DNA of 64,000 nucleotides from Metellina segmentata (GCA_947359465.1 OX375872.1:6391741-6455740); one strand, 5' to 3'; numbered from the stretch's first letter, positions 11,141 through 23,839 are shown. A program made the numbers and translations. Notes: a model not told the origin generated them from the sequence alone.

Positions 11141-11753
11141 TTAGAATCATTTAACAAACTGAAAGACATTTTGTCTCATAAACCTGTTTTACATATTTTT
11201 AAACAGGTAGTCTCGGATTTGCAAGTAGTCTCGGATTTGGATCTGTATTGTTAATGAAAACCGATGATGGAAATTTACACCCGATACAATACATGAGCAA
11301 AAAAACAACACCCCAACAGGAAAAAATATTGCAGTTACGAGCTCGAAGCGTTGGCAGTAATTGAGTCTCTAAAAAAATTTAGGAACTATTTGTTAGGGTT
11401 CAAAGTTCAGAATTGTAACTGACTGAGCTGCTTTACAGAAAACACTATCAAAGAAAGAGCTTGCGCCAAAAGTAGCTCGTTGGGCCTTATTCCTAGAAGA
11501 ATTCGATTACGAAATTGTTCATAGGTCAGGAACTTCCATGAGGACATGTAGACGCTCTTAGTCGTAACGCCGTTTTGGTCGTTACACGAGCACAAGACGA
11601 ATTAGCGACTAAATAATATCTGCTCAAAATGAGGACAAACAGATAAAATTAATCAAAACCTTAGTTGAGAAGGGTGAAGAAAAAGGTTACTTTGTTAAAA
11701 ACGACATTTTGTATAAATTTGAAAACGGAAGAGATCTCGTAGTAGTACCAGAA
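11141..11753 (+). pseudogene. Gypsy-2 RNase H and start of integrase, frame-broken
   Basis: Plus strand. The continuation is visible only in short pieces: TDDGNLHPIQYMSKKTT and then ELEALAVIESLKKF around 11258-11390, and KNDILYKFENGRDLVVVPE ending at 11753. A short direct duplication (TAGTCTCGGATTTG at 11208 and 11226) disrupts the RNase H front. Many stops and frameshifts are present. The last codons join in frame with 12393 onward once the LINE insertion is removed. Confidence 0.75.
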
Positions 11754-12381
11754 TATCTGGCGGGTTTTTGCTTTCGCAGTGAAGTTCCTGAGCGGCTGCT
11801 CTCGATCTTCGGTGTAGCTGTAATGAGACATAGCTGCTTGAGTTTGTGCGGAATGATCTTGGAGGTGGGGCGCTCTCGTGGCTTGGTCCCAATCAGGTAG
11901 TCAATGACTAATCCAATCGGGTTGCCTGGTAGCATCACGTGACGAATAACTTAACTTCTTGTGCCAGGATGTAAAATGTATTGAAGGTTGAAGATGGGGG
12001 CGGAGTTTAGCAAATGGCTGCGTTGCAGCTTAAATTAGACAGTTCTTTAGATTGAAAAAAGATAGGGAAATCAGGAAATTAAAATATGATTTCCAATTTA
12101 GGATTTGAGGTACCTCACACTTAAAATGGCTCTAGGCCTTAAGCAATTGTGACGGCGAAAGTCATATCTGGGGATTTGCTGAATGGCGGTATTATTAATA
12201 GTGTCCAATTTGACATAGAATTTAAGGGCGATTTTATTAAAAAAATTTCGAATTTCGACCACATTCAGGTCTTTACGGATTTTATCGTTTCGATAGAACC
12301 AAGGGGGCATTAAGTATAATCCTGAGTGTGGAATTTTGTAGAGTTTCAAGGCTTTTAAGGTGGGTTTTAGCTGCATATCCC
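11754..12381 (-). mobile_element. 5'-truncated Jockey-like LINE inserted in Gypsy-2
   Basis: The 11 bp TAGTACCAGAA is present at 11743-11753 and 12382-12392, a target duplication. The minus strand at 12376-12098 codes the last 92 residues of a non-LTR reverse transcriptase ORF2 (ending segment with PPWFYRNDKIRKDLNV, NFFNKIALKFYVKL), typical of the Jockey clade C-terminus; the rest (to 11754) would be the 3' untranslated region. No poly(A) tail is visible at the 3' end, which is unusual. Confidence 0.8.
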
Positions 12382-12725
12382 TAGTACCAGAAGCGTTACA
12401 AAACGAAATTATACGGAAAGTGCATAAAAATGGTCATTTTGCTACCGCAAAGACAGAAAAAATACTGGAGCAAGAAGAAAATAAAAGACAGTTCAACAAG
12501 AAGAGAAAGAAACCCTATCTCTACAAGCTGAATGACTTAGTTGCCATTCACAGGACTCAGTATGGGACAGGCTTAAAACTGAGAGCCAAGTTTTACGGCC
12601 CTTACAAAGTCACATCTGTCAAACTCAACGACCGGTTATGATGTAGAAAAGGTCGGAAGCCATGACGGACCTAACCAGACATCTACCGCTGCCGACCATA
12701 TGAAACTATGGTCGAATAACCTGCA
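12382..12725 (+). pseudogene. Gypsy-2 integrase ends with the catalytic core deleted
   Basis: The frame 12360-12641 reads the zinc-binding start (IIRKVHKNGHFATAKTEKI) and then, at about 12475, jumps directly to the C-terminal basic/GPY module (KKRKKPYLYKLNDLVAIHRT, AKFYGPYKV). The whole D,D-35-E core, about 200 codons in Gypsy-4, is missing, so this copy could not integrate. A stop follows the GPY module; the codons past it stay recognisable to about 12720. Confidence 0.82.
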
Positions 12726-13940
<1,215 letters not shown>

Positions 13941-14430
13941 TTTATAATATATCCTCTTTGTGTCCAGTTGGAGTTTCAGGATCTTCAAAGCACGTGATTA
14001 TTTCTTTGGGTGGCCTCTTAGGGAAGTCTAAGGAAATAGAGTTCATCAGTTTGGTAGACGGGTTTAGACATAGTTGCATTTTCCAGGGATGTACTCCATC
14101 TTGAAATTGAACTCTTGCTACTACAAGGCCCACCTTGCCAGTCTTCCTGACGGTGATTTTAAACTCATGAGCCACTTGAGAGGCTAATGATCTGACGAAA
14201 TAACCACTTCGGCACCTTCAACGCACCCACGGAATTTCTGGAGTGCCCAGAGGACAGTCTCTGTCGTTGAGTAATTCCGTTCCGCAGAACTCAGCAACCT
14301 ACTTTCATATTCTACAGGATGCTTGCTCTTGGTTTTCATGCTTTTGCAGAAAGACAGCATCCAAAGCGTAATTACTTGCATCTGTTCGCATAAGGAATGG
14401 TTTAGTTTCATTAGCTTGCTTCAGAATGGG
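13941..14430 (-). pseudogene. Gypsy-3 RNase H and tether
   Basis: Minus strand 14411-14184 encodes an RNase H segment (HPVEYESRLLSSAERNYSTT, VLWALQKFRGCVEGAEVVIS, ending in SSDH), followed by a linker frame 14175-13942 of unknown fold before the integrase. The segment is continuous with RT upstream apart from a frame break near 14430. Confidence 0.8.
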
Positions 14431-15480
14431 TTAGGAGGTCAAGCTTTGTTTCAGTTTTTCAAATGCTTTCTGCTGTTGAGCACCCCATTCCCAAGAAACA
14501 CATTTTTTCATCAAATTGGAGAGTGGTCTGGCAATTTCAGAGAAGCTAGGAATAAACTTCCGATACCACGAACAGGTTTGAATAAAGGACTGAACTTGTT
14601 TCACGTTCCTAGGAGAAGGCATTGAGGTGATGGCAGTTACCTTATCTGGGTCTGTTTCAATTCCCTCTGAAGTTATCCAAAGTCCTAGATACTTCACTTT
14701 CGAACAGGCAAACTTACACTTCTCTCTGTTTGCACCTAGTCGAAATTTGTCAAGCCGGTCAAAAACGTTTTTTAGATCTTGAATGTGTTGCTCGAATGTG
14801 GGTGACAACACGATCAGGTCATCTAGGTACACCAGTATTTTTACTGAAGGAAGTCCATTCCGGAAACGGTCCATCAGGCGTTGAAATGTTGCAAGAGCGT
14901 TCCGCAAACCAAACGGCATTCTTATGAACCGGTAAGTGCCGAAAGAGCAGACGAACGCTGTTTTATCCCTGTCAGCTGGGTTGACTTGCACTTGATGATA
15001 TCCAGATGTTAAGTCAATGGTAGACTTGCTTGTCTTGGCATCATGCCACAAATCATCCATTCTCGGTAATGGATATGTATCGGGTATGGTTCTTTTATTT
15101 AATTTACGATAGTCCACGCAAAGTCTATAACCACTTGGCTTCGGGACTACAACCACAGGTGCAGCATAGGGCGACTCGCACTCTTCAATAACATCCCCTT
15201 CCAACAAGTCATCAATTTGTTTCATCAACACTTCCTTCTTAGAAGGCGGCAATCTGTACGGGGGGGGGAGATAGATACAGGAGGATGATCACCGGTATTG
15301 ATGTGGTGTTTGACATATAGAGTAGCTTCTCCCCCTGGTTCAAAGATTCTTTCATATTGTTTCAACAGGGTGTTGAGTTTACTTTTTTCTTCACTTGCCA
15401 GCTGTTGTCCTTCTTCCTCTCTCAATTGGCAGTATTTGATTCGGCATTTAACGTGCTCTTAATATCACACTTGATTTGCT
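14431..15480 (-). pseudogene. Gypsy-3 reverse transcriptase
   Basis: The 273-codon frame (15252-14431) is a full Ty3/Gypsy RT palm: PYAAPVVVVPKPSGYRLCVD, YRKLNKRTIPDTYPLPRMDD, STIDLTSGYHQVQV (catalytic Asp), FGTYRFIRMPFGLRNA and the ILVYLDDLIVLS catalytic box, then YRKFIPSFSEIARPLS. A preceding frame (15425-15225) carries the run-up (LNTLLKQYERIF, then HHINTGDHPPVSI); the two overlap with a frame shift at a G/C homopolymer near 15260. All RT catalytic Asp residues are present. Confidence 0.92.
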
Positions 15481-15870
15481 TCCTCAGCAAAACTCAAATT
15501 TTCGACGGGGAAAATCGTTGAAGAATATTTTTCGACCCCTCAGGTCGAGAACTACACCAGCATTTTGAAGGAAATCCGTACCAAACAGTGCACGATTTTC
15601 TTTTGCATGGGGTAATGCTATCAAGTTTGTCTTGATGACTCTTCCTTCAAGTCGTATATTTACACAAGTTGTGTAGGTTTCAACTTGATTTTTTCTTCCG
15701 TCAGCAAGTGTCATAGTTAGTTGGGTCTTCTGAAAGTCTGCACCTTTTTGTTTGAGAATTCGATACAAAAGGTCTCCAGCTTGATGGCTTGCTCCGCTAT
15801 CGGCACATGCAGTACCCAAGAGTCCGTTTACTGTAATATTCAATAGAGCTACTTGAGATGTAAGAGGACA
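15481..15870 (-). pseudogene. Gypsy-3 aspartic protease
   Basis: The 119-codon frame 15843-15484 carries the retropepsin active site as ACADSGASHQAG and the second conserved block LFGTDFLQNAGVVLDL near the C-terminal end. Intact in itself; it lies between gag and RT as expected. The active-site triplet is DSG, as in many Gypsy elements. Confidence 0.85.
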
Positions 15871-15879
15871 TTTCCAAGT

Positions 15880-16960
15880 CGTGGGGAAAGAGTTCGTGCT
15901 AGATGGACTGCATTTTTGGACAACGAGATTTGATTACACCAGGTTCACCACATCCATAGCAGATTCGAGCATATCTGGTCTCTTGCACATCAGAGCTAGG
16001 TTTATCATTTCTGGGATAAAAATTACTTTTCTTCGTAAAAGGTGGAGGTCTGGAAGTTTCACCTTTTGAATAAAAACCCCTTTTCTTGACTGATGGCTTG
16101 TCACGTTTCAACGTAGTTCTCAAATTCTCATAAGCATACAGCTTATCTGCTAATTCTTCGGGTGAATTCCACTCCGTCCATTCGTCGATGAAATGATTTT
16201 TGAAGTCCTCCGGTGTTTTATTCTTAATTTGATCTGCTATAATGAGGGATTTGAAGTCTTCAATTGTATTGACGTTTAAAGCCTCCAATCATCCTTCAAA
16301 ATAGTCTGGTAGCTCGAAGTAGAAATCTCTATATGTCCCTTCAAGAGACTTTCTATGCGTCCCTTCAAGAGACTTTCTATGCGTAGCGAACAATTGGTGG
16401 AATTTCTCAGCACTCAACTTATAGCGTTTCAGTAGCATGGTTTTAATGTGCTGATAATTATTCTATTCTTCCTCCGATTCTCTGGCTATTAGCTTAGCCA
16501 ATTCTGCGGGTAATACTCCAATCAGGTAGGCAACCCACTTAGTCTCTGGCAATTTCAGGAACTTTAACTGCCTTTCGAAAAAATTCAGATGTAATGCAAT
16601 ATCCCCTTCTTTGGGATCGAAACTTGGGTAGGTTTCTTCAGTTCATATTTCGGGATGTCAACATCCGTCGTATGTGAAACTCCGTTTTCGATGCAATTCT
16701 TCTGAGCTTCAAGATTCAATCTGAACTTCTCCAGTTCATTTTCTCTTTCTTTATCCAGTTCTGCCTGCTTTATGGCTCTCTTTTCTTCCTCTTCTCTGTC
16801 ATCGACAATGCTGGACAATAGGGACTTCACCATGTCTTCTTTATACTGAGGAGACTTTAATATCTGTTCGGTGATTTGTAAACCCTGGCCAAAGACCAAA
16901 CCCATTTACTCAGCCAAAATCCTCAAATCTTCCTTCTTCGCTTTGGCAAGGAAAGCCATT
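15880..16960 (-). pseudogene. Gypsy-3 gag
   Basis: Minus strand, in two main pieces. 16905-16585 has the N-terminal part with a charged helical segment (DDREEEEKRAIKQAELDKER). 16288-15899 has the gag C-terminal part (FKSLIIADQIKNKTPEDFKN, WTEWNSPEELADKLYAYENL) and a zinc knuckle, CYGCGEPGVIKSRC, in which the expected His of CX2CX4HX4C is Val. Between them a 24 bp tandem duplication lies at about 16336-16383. Stops near 16285 and 16910 and the lost His indicate decay. Confidence 0.85.
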
Positions 16961-17087
16961 TTTGGAATGTTCGAATTTTACAATTGTTTCACAAAATTAA
17001 TGTCTTTTATACGAAAGAGTTTATAACGCAAATAATATATACTGAAATGACTTAAATCAATTACTCCCCCCCCCCTTCTAGAAAAAT

Positions 17088-17235
17088 AACACTTTCGGTT
17101 TCAATTCAGAGCACAGAACACTTTTGCTTTCAATTTAAAAATTAACACTTTTGATTTCAATTTTTAAAAATTAAACACTTTCGGTTTCATTTTAGAACAC
17201 AGAACATTTTTGCTTTCAATTCGAAACAAAAGAAC
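17088..17235. repeat. Tandem repeat of about 30 bp in the Gypsy-3 leader
   Basis: About five diverged units with the core ACACTTTTGCTTTCAATT alternating with ACACTTTCGGTTTCAATT, between the mariner insertion and gag. It would lie in the 5' untranslated leader of Gypsy-3 RNA. Confidence 0.85.
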
Positions 17236-17269
17236 ACAAGCAGACAAAGCTTAAAGAGTCCAACGAATA

Positions 17270-18106
17270 CAGGGTGGTCCCGAATTCATGGTACAAACTT
17301 TAATGGTAGGTACAGGACATTGTAACAATGATTTATTGTATAGGAATGTATAGTCGCAAGTGACGCGGTGAGGCGAAAACAGGGGAAATAACGGCCGAAA
17401 GGAAAAACAAAGATTTTATTGAAAGCGTTGTTGACAAGTGTCATGTTTACAGTAATTGTTCAAAATTGCGTCCACCAGTATCGATACATGCTTGACAGCG
17501 TCGGTGGAGCGATTGGCGTACACGTTCAAAGATGCCTGGTATTTCACGCACACCTGCAGCAGCTACAGATAAGCGAGCGACGAGATCCTCATCTGAGTCA
17601 ACTGGAGTCTCATAAACAAGATGCTTTAGATGTCCCCATAAAAAGTAATCGAGGCTCGATAAATCGGGAGATCGGGGTGGCCAAGGGACTGGTCCACCAC
17701 GCCCAATCCATCGAGTACCAAACGTGGCATTCAGGTAATTCCGTACATCAATGCTGAAGTGTGCTGGCGCCCCATCGTGCTGAAACCACATGCGGTTACG
17801 AATGGCGATCGGAACATCATGCAGCAGTTGTGGTAACACTTCTTTCAGAAAAATAAGATAGCTTCCGCCAGTGAGCATAAACGCCGCTTTTCCCTACTGC
17901 GATGCATCATGTTCAACAGCGGCTAGACATCTACTGCCCTCTACCGGCAATGATACCAGCCGATCACTCCATTTCTCTTTCCTTTTATTTCCCCTGTTTA
18001 CGCCTCACCGCGTCACTTGCGACTATACATTCCTATACAATAAATCATTGTTACAATGTCCTGTACCTACCATTAAAGTTTGTACCATGAATTCGGGACC
18101 ACCCTG
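17270..18106 (-). mobile_element. Internally deleted mariner-superfamily element with long TIRs
   Basis: Flanked by TA on both sides. The ends begin CAGGGTGGTCCCGAATTC and are matched for roughly 130 bp (17270 to about 17400, and about 17975 to 18106), passing through GTACAAACTTTAATGGTAGG and GTCGCAAGTGACGCGGTGAG. Only the C-terminal end of a transposase remains inside. It is inserted in the leader region of Gypsy-3. Confidence 0.93.
17447..17878 (-). pseudogene. C-terminal half of mariner-like transposase
   Basis: 143 codons, open to the stop. It contains the second catalytic Asp in MWFQHDGAPAHFS and the third acidic position in WPPRSPDLSSLDYFLWGHLK, with about 36 residues between the two Asp (QHD and SPD) or a few more to LDYF. 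This Asp-rich pattern and the RWIGRGGPV motif occur in mariner-type transposases common in arthropods. The DNA-binding N-terminal half and first catalytic Asp are absent, so it could only move with help from elsewhere. Confidence 0.88.
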
Positions 18107-18532
18107 TATACTATACACAGCAAGTATGATTCTTACATTTACACAATCTTGAATACAAAACACTAGAATTAATTTGTCTAAAAGTAATAAATTATCGTTT
18201 AAATATATTTCAATGCGGGGTGCATTTAACTAAAAACCGTCACTTTTGTTTTTCAAGAATAAAACTAAAACTTCGCATGCATTAAACTTTTTAAGTTTAT
18301 TAGCAAGCATACTTGGTTTCCATTTAACAACAAGCTGGGGGTAAGCTGTATTTACATATATTCGAAACCAATGGCTGGCGATGTCTGTTTACTATGTGGG
18401 CAGGTTGTCTAAAAACGAATTCAGTTCAGGATTTCTAATGAACGGGTATTCATATCTGCTTCTGGTTTTACATGAAAGAAAATTTCGAGTCTGCGAGGAA
18501 CCGTTAATTCGGCCACCATTTTGTAAGAGGTA
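18107..18532 (-). other. Gypsy-3 leader and probable primer binding site
   Basis: On the minus strand CTTACA AAA TGGTGGCCGAATTAACGG near 18500-18533 repeats the Gypsy-1 arrangement of LTR end, AAA spacer and TGG-initiated primer site. Sequence from here to the mariner insertion would be the untranslated leader; no gene is seen in it. Confidence 0.4.
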
Positions 18533-18795
18533 GGGGTGTTTACATTTATAACTGTTCATAATACATGAAGGAAAAAAAAGGACTTGAACCTAAGTATTTA
18601 TTAGAAAAATTACAAACACGAATTACATGTACAAAACAAAGAAAAAAGAATATTTATAGAGAGAGGTTCCGAATCATTATCGGACACAGCACATACTACT
18701 CCGCTGGCAGTTCATCGCAGATTAACTAACTGAAATGTTTTCCGCTAGGGGCGCTGTAGGGATTGAGAGGGCTTCACTGTCCGTGCCAATAAATG
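18533..18795 (-). mobile_element. Possible 5' LTR of Gypsy-3
   Basis: The minus strand begins TGGCACGGACAG near 18795 and ends TCTTACA at the primer site. It contains GC-richer sequence with CTACAGCGCCCC. The right boundary is uncertain because no second LTR is present. Confidence 0.3.
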
Positions 18796-19292
18796 AATTT
18801 ACTTCTTATTTTCATTATGTATTTATGAAAGTGTATTATAAAATAATTACTGTGCTGAGTAATTTCCATTTCATAAGCAGGCTGAAGCTGCAGACATAAC
18901 AACTATAATTTCAAAAACAAAAGGAAATTTAAAATAAAAAAATTAGGAAATTTTTGAAAATGAAAGTGTTGGTGGATCAGGGAGGACCCAGGCATGACCC
19001 AGACAACACAGACATGAGCAGCAATATGCTAAAAAATTGCTCATACACTCCCCTAAGACCTTAAAAAAGTAAAAACAAGACAATATGAAAAGAATAAGAA
19101 AACGAAATGAAACTCGCAACAGCAACTGGGAGACCGACAACACCATGTCCGGTCCTCATCAAACTTAACTCTTTCTTTCCCTTTTTATAAAAGAAAATGC
19201 ACTGCGATGAGATAAAAGAAAAACATCCAAAAAAATTTTCTTGCGGTCTCCATTCTATAAATTGTTTATGCACTTACACATATTACTAATAG
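18796..19292. other. AT-rich spacer, nothing recognised
   Basis: Between Gypsy-3 and the long-TIR element. Short open frames are present on the minus strand but show only low-complexity hydrophobic translation, with no motif. Confidence 0.6.
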
Positions 19293-19300
19293 GTGTACAC

Positions 19301-22300
19301 TAGGGTGGAGCGAAAAACACGAATTTCGGAAATTGAAAACGCCTATGATGGGAATAGTTGGAGACTACCATGCTTATTAATAATACAAAATATGAGCTAA
19401 ATCAATTGATATCTTCAGGTGCCAAAATCGCTTCGAAATTTCGAAAATTTGCCAATTTTTTCACCTAAATAATAATAACGCATTTAAAACATTTAATGCA
19501 TCGTATTTAAAGCCATGGGTGGGTGAAATGAACTTCACAGTTTGTAAAAAAAAAGTGTTACACCTAACATTATCCCGGAAAATTAAAATTTTTCTCTTTT
19601 TTTAGAGCGCTATATCACGCACGTCTCTGCTCCTCTCAATAGACTCATCATTGCGTTCCTCGCTACTAGGGTGCACGGGCGCTTCCCTTTCTTCGCTTGT
19701 TTATAAGGGATAATTAACCTGTGTTTTACAACATGGGGTGAAGGTGTCCGGGTTTCTTTAAATACCTGCCCACTTTTTTTGTGAATATCTAGTAGGGGTA
19801 TGCTCCTGCAAATGCCCTACCGATCTAGTCTATAGAGGAAAACTACGTTCTTTGTTCAAATTGATTCGCTTTCGTTTCTTGGTGAGTATTTTACTGTTTA
19901 TTTTTACTTATTTTAGATATTTTTGGTATAGAAATTTTAATCTTTAAGTTCAATTTTGTTAGGGTTTGGTTTGTTTTATTTGTTAAGAATACACGGTTCT
20001 GTGAATTAGTCGAAATGCCTAGGACACGATCAGTAGATGTATGTCCCGTGTTTGAAATGGCTGAAATAATGAAGCCTAACATGCTTCCAACATATACAGA
20101 TTTATGAAGTATTATCTTTACATACAGAAAGATTATAAAAGAGATGCTAGTATGTGGCTGATGTATGTTCAATTTTAATTAAAGAGCTTAAAGGATTATA
20201 GGGAAAAAGTTCGATTCCAATAGTAACAAACCAACAAATAATATATATGCTGAAAAAATACCACAAAGCATATAGAAATATTAAGAAACTATGAAAAAAT
20301 ACTGCCAAACTTTATTTCTTGAAAAAGGTTGTGTACTTCAGGGAATCAGCAGAAAAAAAATCATCTATTTGATATTAGCATATGTAAATGTAAGACCTTT
20401 CTCAGTTGTACTTTCAAAATGAAAGTACTTATAGCTGAAAGAGCTTTTTTAACAGATCGAATGACATTTCGAAAAATGATCATTGGAGAGTTGACATTAC
20501 AACCAGCTAAATGCTTGAAAAAAGATTACAGTGTAAAGAAAGAGAAGCAGAGAGCCAAAACGTTCAGCTCAAAGATTGTAAAGGAAAACAATCCAAAATC
20601 TATCACTCTCTATTACGGGAGCTACTTTGAGTTTTAATTTGCTTAAGAATTCTAATGACACTATAAACACAGTCATTGATAATAATTCTTCTTCAACTTC
20701 ACAAACGAGAACTAAACTTCCAAATGTAGCTCAGGCTTCTGACAGACTGGTGTTTCCGATAGATCGGCAGCAATTCTAATAAATGCTGCTTTGAAGGATA
20801 TGGGAAAAATTTCCAAGGATGATTCTTCAAACATAGTTGATCGTAGTAAAATTAGAAGAGAAAGGACAAAGACTCGCAGCTACCTGAAAAGGAAAAAGGA
20901 GGAAACTACCTCTTTATCAGAATATGGAATATACTTCGATGAGCGAAAGGACTTTAGTAATGATTAAAGAAAGAGAAAGGATTTCTAGAAAAACGGTAAC
21001 AGAAGAACATATCGTTTTAATACTAGAACCAGGATCAAAATATATGGGACATGTCACTCCTACAACTGACTCTTCTCAAAATATTAAAACAAGCATTTTA
21101 ACTTTTTTGGAGAAAAATATAGATTTTTCTAAGATGCAAATGATTGGTTGTGATGGTACAGTGGTAAATATATGTTTGAAAAATGGAATCATTTGACATA
21201 TCGAGCTCTTTTTAGGACGTCCTGTGCATTGGTTTATTTGTATATTATATACAAATGAGCTACCCAGCTACCTTTACGTGATTTGTTGCAACATTTAAAA
21301 GTGAAAACCACAGGATCAAAAGGATACAGCGGATAAATTGGAAAAATGTTAGAATCTTGTGTAAAAATTGCCTTTAATAAACTTTGAAAAGATGGAAGTA
21401 ACTTTGCCAGAAATTGTCCTAGAGGATCTTAGCACTGATCAACGATACCTTTACGAAATGTGCACAGGGATATCAAATAAATATATTCCATTAAGCTTGT
21501 CACAAGAAGATCCAGAAAAATTGATTCATTCCAGATGGTTGACGACGACAAATAGAATTTTAAGGTTATATGTTTCAACAGAAGATCCAACCCATAACTT
21601 GAAAATATTAATAGAGTATGCTGTGAAGATACACTCATATGTGTGGTTTAAAATTAAAAGTCAGTCATCATGTTGGTACGGGAGTCCTCATTTTTACCAT
21701 ATTTTAAATAAATCGAGATTTTTGCCTGAGGATTTAAAAATCGTAGTATATATAACTTTGCAAAGAAATGCTTATTATGCCCATCCAGAAAATATTATTT
21801 TGGCAATGTTAGCTGATGATCGAAAACACGTCAGAGATTTGAGCCTTAGAAGAATTTAAAATTAAGACAACAAAAAATAAAGTTGAAAAGAATATTCGAG
21901 AGTTCAAAATTCCCAAGTTAAACTTCGAAGCAGACGATTACATAAATCTAATTGAATGGCAATCAGATCTCTTTCTAGTATAGTAGTAGTTCTAGTATAT
22001 AGTTTTCAGCATCTCTTTCTGATGATCAACTCAAGTCTATGATTCTAGACGTTCCTACCAATAGTAACATGTTTAACTTTCCATGCCATTCACAAGCAGT
22101 AGAACATTGTGTTAAATTAGTAACTGAAGCATATATTACAGTATGTGGAACAGAGGCAAAAGGGATGGATTTATTCGGTCAAGAATTGCTTCTAGACTTG
22201 CTTTACCCAGATTTGAAACCAAAAGCCAATATTAAGCTAACCAAAGCCAAAAGCTACTTTTAAGCTAAACCACTTGCCAGTAACTTCAACTTAATTTTTT

Positions 22301-22783
22301 AGTGTTAGCTAGTAACTTAAATTGAACTTTTTAGGGGAGAGGGGTGGAACTCGATATGCAATCACGTCCTCGTGTTGAGTTCTGGGTTGTTTTCATAATA
22401 AAAAAAAGCGAAGAGCTGCAAGGGGAAGCGCCCGTGTAAACACGTGATCGCAGAGTGGAGACGCGCGTGATGGCGCTCTAAACAAAGAGGAATTTTTTTA
22501 TTTTCCAGGATAGTGTTAGGTGTAAAACTTTTTTTTTACACGCAGGGAAGTTCATTTCACCTACCCATGGCTTTAAATAAGATAAATTAAATTTTTTTAA
22601 ATGCGTTATTATTATTTTTGTAAAAAAATTGGCAAATTTTCGAAATTTTAAAGTGATTTTGGCACTTGAAGATATTAATTAATTTAGCTCATATTTTGTA
22701 TCATTAATAAGCATGGTAGTCCCCAACTATTCCCACCATAGGCGTTTTCAATTTCCGAAATTCGTGTTTTTCGCTCCACCCTA
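19301..22783 (+). mobile_element. hAT-like DNA transposon with TIRs of about 400 bp
   Basis: GTGTACAC stands at 19293-19300 and again at 22784-22791, an exact 8 bp duplication that fits the hAT target pattern nTnnnnAn. The ends begin TAGGGTGGAGCGAAAAACAC and stay alignable as inverted repeats for about 400 bp (19301 to about 19710 and about 22385 to 22783), through TTTAAAGCCATGGG, GTGAAATGAACTTC and CACGGGCGCTTCCC. The element is 3.48 kb with a plus-strand decayed transposase between the repeats. TIRs of classical hAT elements are usually short, so the length is unusual. Confidence 0.92.
20015..22263 (+). pseudogene. Decayed transposase-like gene of the long-TIR element
   Basis: Starts MPRTRSVDVCPVFEMAEIMK after the left TIR. 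Frames then change repeatedly: 20924-21196 includes VTEEHIVLILEPGSKYMGHV and MQMIGCDGTVVN (candidate catalytic Asp); 21368-21859 includes DLSTDQRYLYEMC, LIHSRWLTTTNRILRLYVST, SSCWYGSPHF and LQRNAYYAHPENIILAML; 22039-22263 has FNFPCHSQAVEHCVKLVTEA. I recognise these blocks as a widespread arthropod/cnidarian family of uncharacterised, transposon-associated proteins; the domain is not a textbook hAT transposase. At least four stops or frameshifts disable it. Confidence 0.7.
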
Positions 22784-22791
22784 GTGTACAC

Positions 22792-23830
22792 GTAAATGCC
22801 CATATATTAATTGCTGAATTTTGTAAAAATCAGACGGCTTATTTTGAAAAATCTCATTTTTGTGTATTATTTGTGTATAATTTTTAGAAAATAGACTTGA
22901 ATATTAAATTTTTTTGCATACTACTGTTCTGATAAGATTAACTAATCTGTAAGAGCATTCCCATTTGGTCGAAAGTCAGGTATTGCATTGTATAATATGG
23001 TTTCTTCAATGTTTTATTTAAGTCCTTATTTTGTCCTAGAAAGTGCTTAGAAAGTCATTATTTTTAGTTAGAAAAAAAGAATGGGAACCCTGATTTAGTA
23101 ATGTGTGTTCATTTAATAACTTCAAATATAAATAATTATAACATTATTTCTAAATATAATGTGGGATAATGAATAGTTAATGTATGTGATATGTTTTGTT
23201 CTATATTTTAAATAATATTTGAGGGTAAAATGTTTGAAAAGCATGAAAGAATGTCATGTAATGAAAAGATTTATTTCACATGACAGGTAAAAATAATTCA
23301 TTTATAAGTAAATAAATTGCAAAATAAACCTTAAACTATTCCAAGGGGTAAAAAAGTATTGTGTATTAAATTTTCAAGGGAATTGTGTTCCTTTTGATGG
23401 TTGAGTATATATTTAAAATCATATTATTTCAACATTTTATCAAAAGACTTCAACTCAAAAGAAGGAAATAAAATTTGTATATATTGTTTACAATACTGTT
23501 TCAAGTAATGAATTTTAATATGAATATTTTATTAACAAAAATAGCGTTGGGAAATTTTTAAAAATGCTTTTTGTGTGTGAAAAAGGTATAAAATACACAT
23601 GGCAATCAGGATTTACTCTGTAAAAATAAAGGTATATTTTTCTGTTTTGAATAAAAAATTAACAGGAAAATACGTTACTAATCAAACTCAAGTATTAATG
23701 AAGAATAAAATGCTATCTTTTAGCTGCAGATTTATTTTTGAAGTACTTTTACAAATTTAAAATAAATTGTCTGAAGTAATAAGTTGTCCTACACAAGAAA
23801 ACAGCGATGCGAGATTTCTAAGCCGCCGTT
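22792..23830. other. AT-rich spacer, nothing recognised
   Basis: About 1 kb between the long-TIR element and the 5'-truncated Gypsy-4. No open frame of interest, terminal repeat or RNA gene is visible. Confidence 0.6.
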
Positions 23831-23839
23831 GGTGACGTC

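Noticed and set aside
17419..17757. Plus-strand 112-codon open frame
   Set aside because: Antisense to the mariner transposase.
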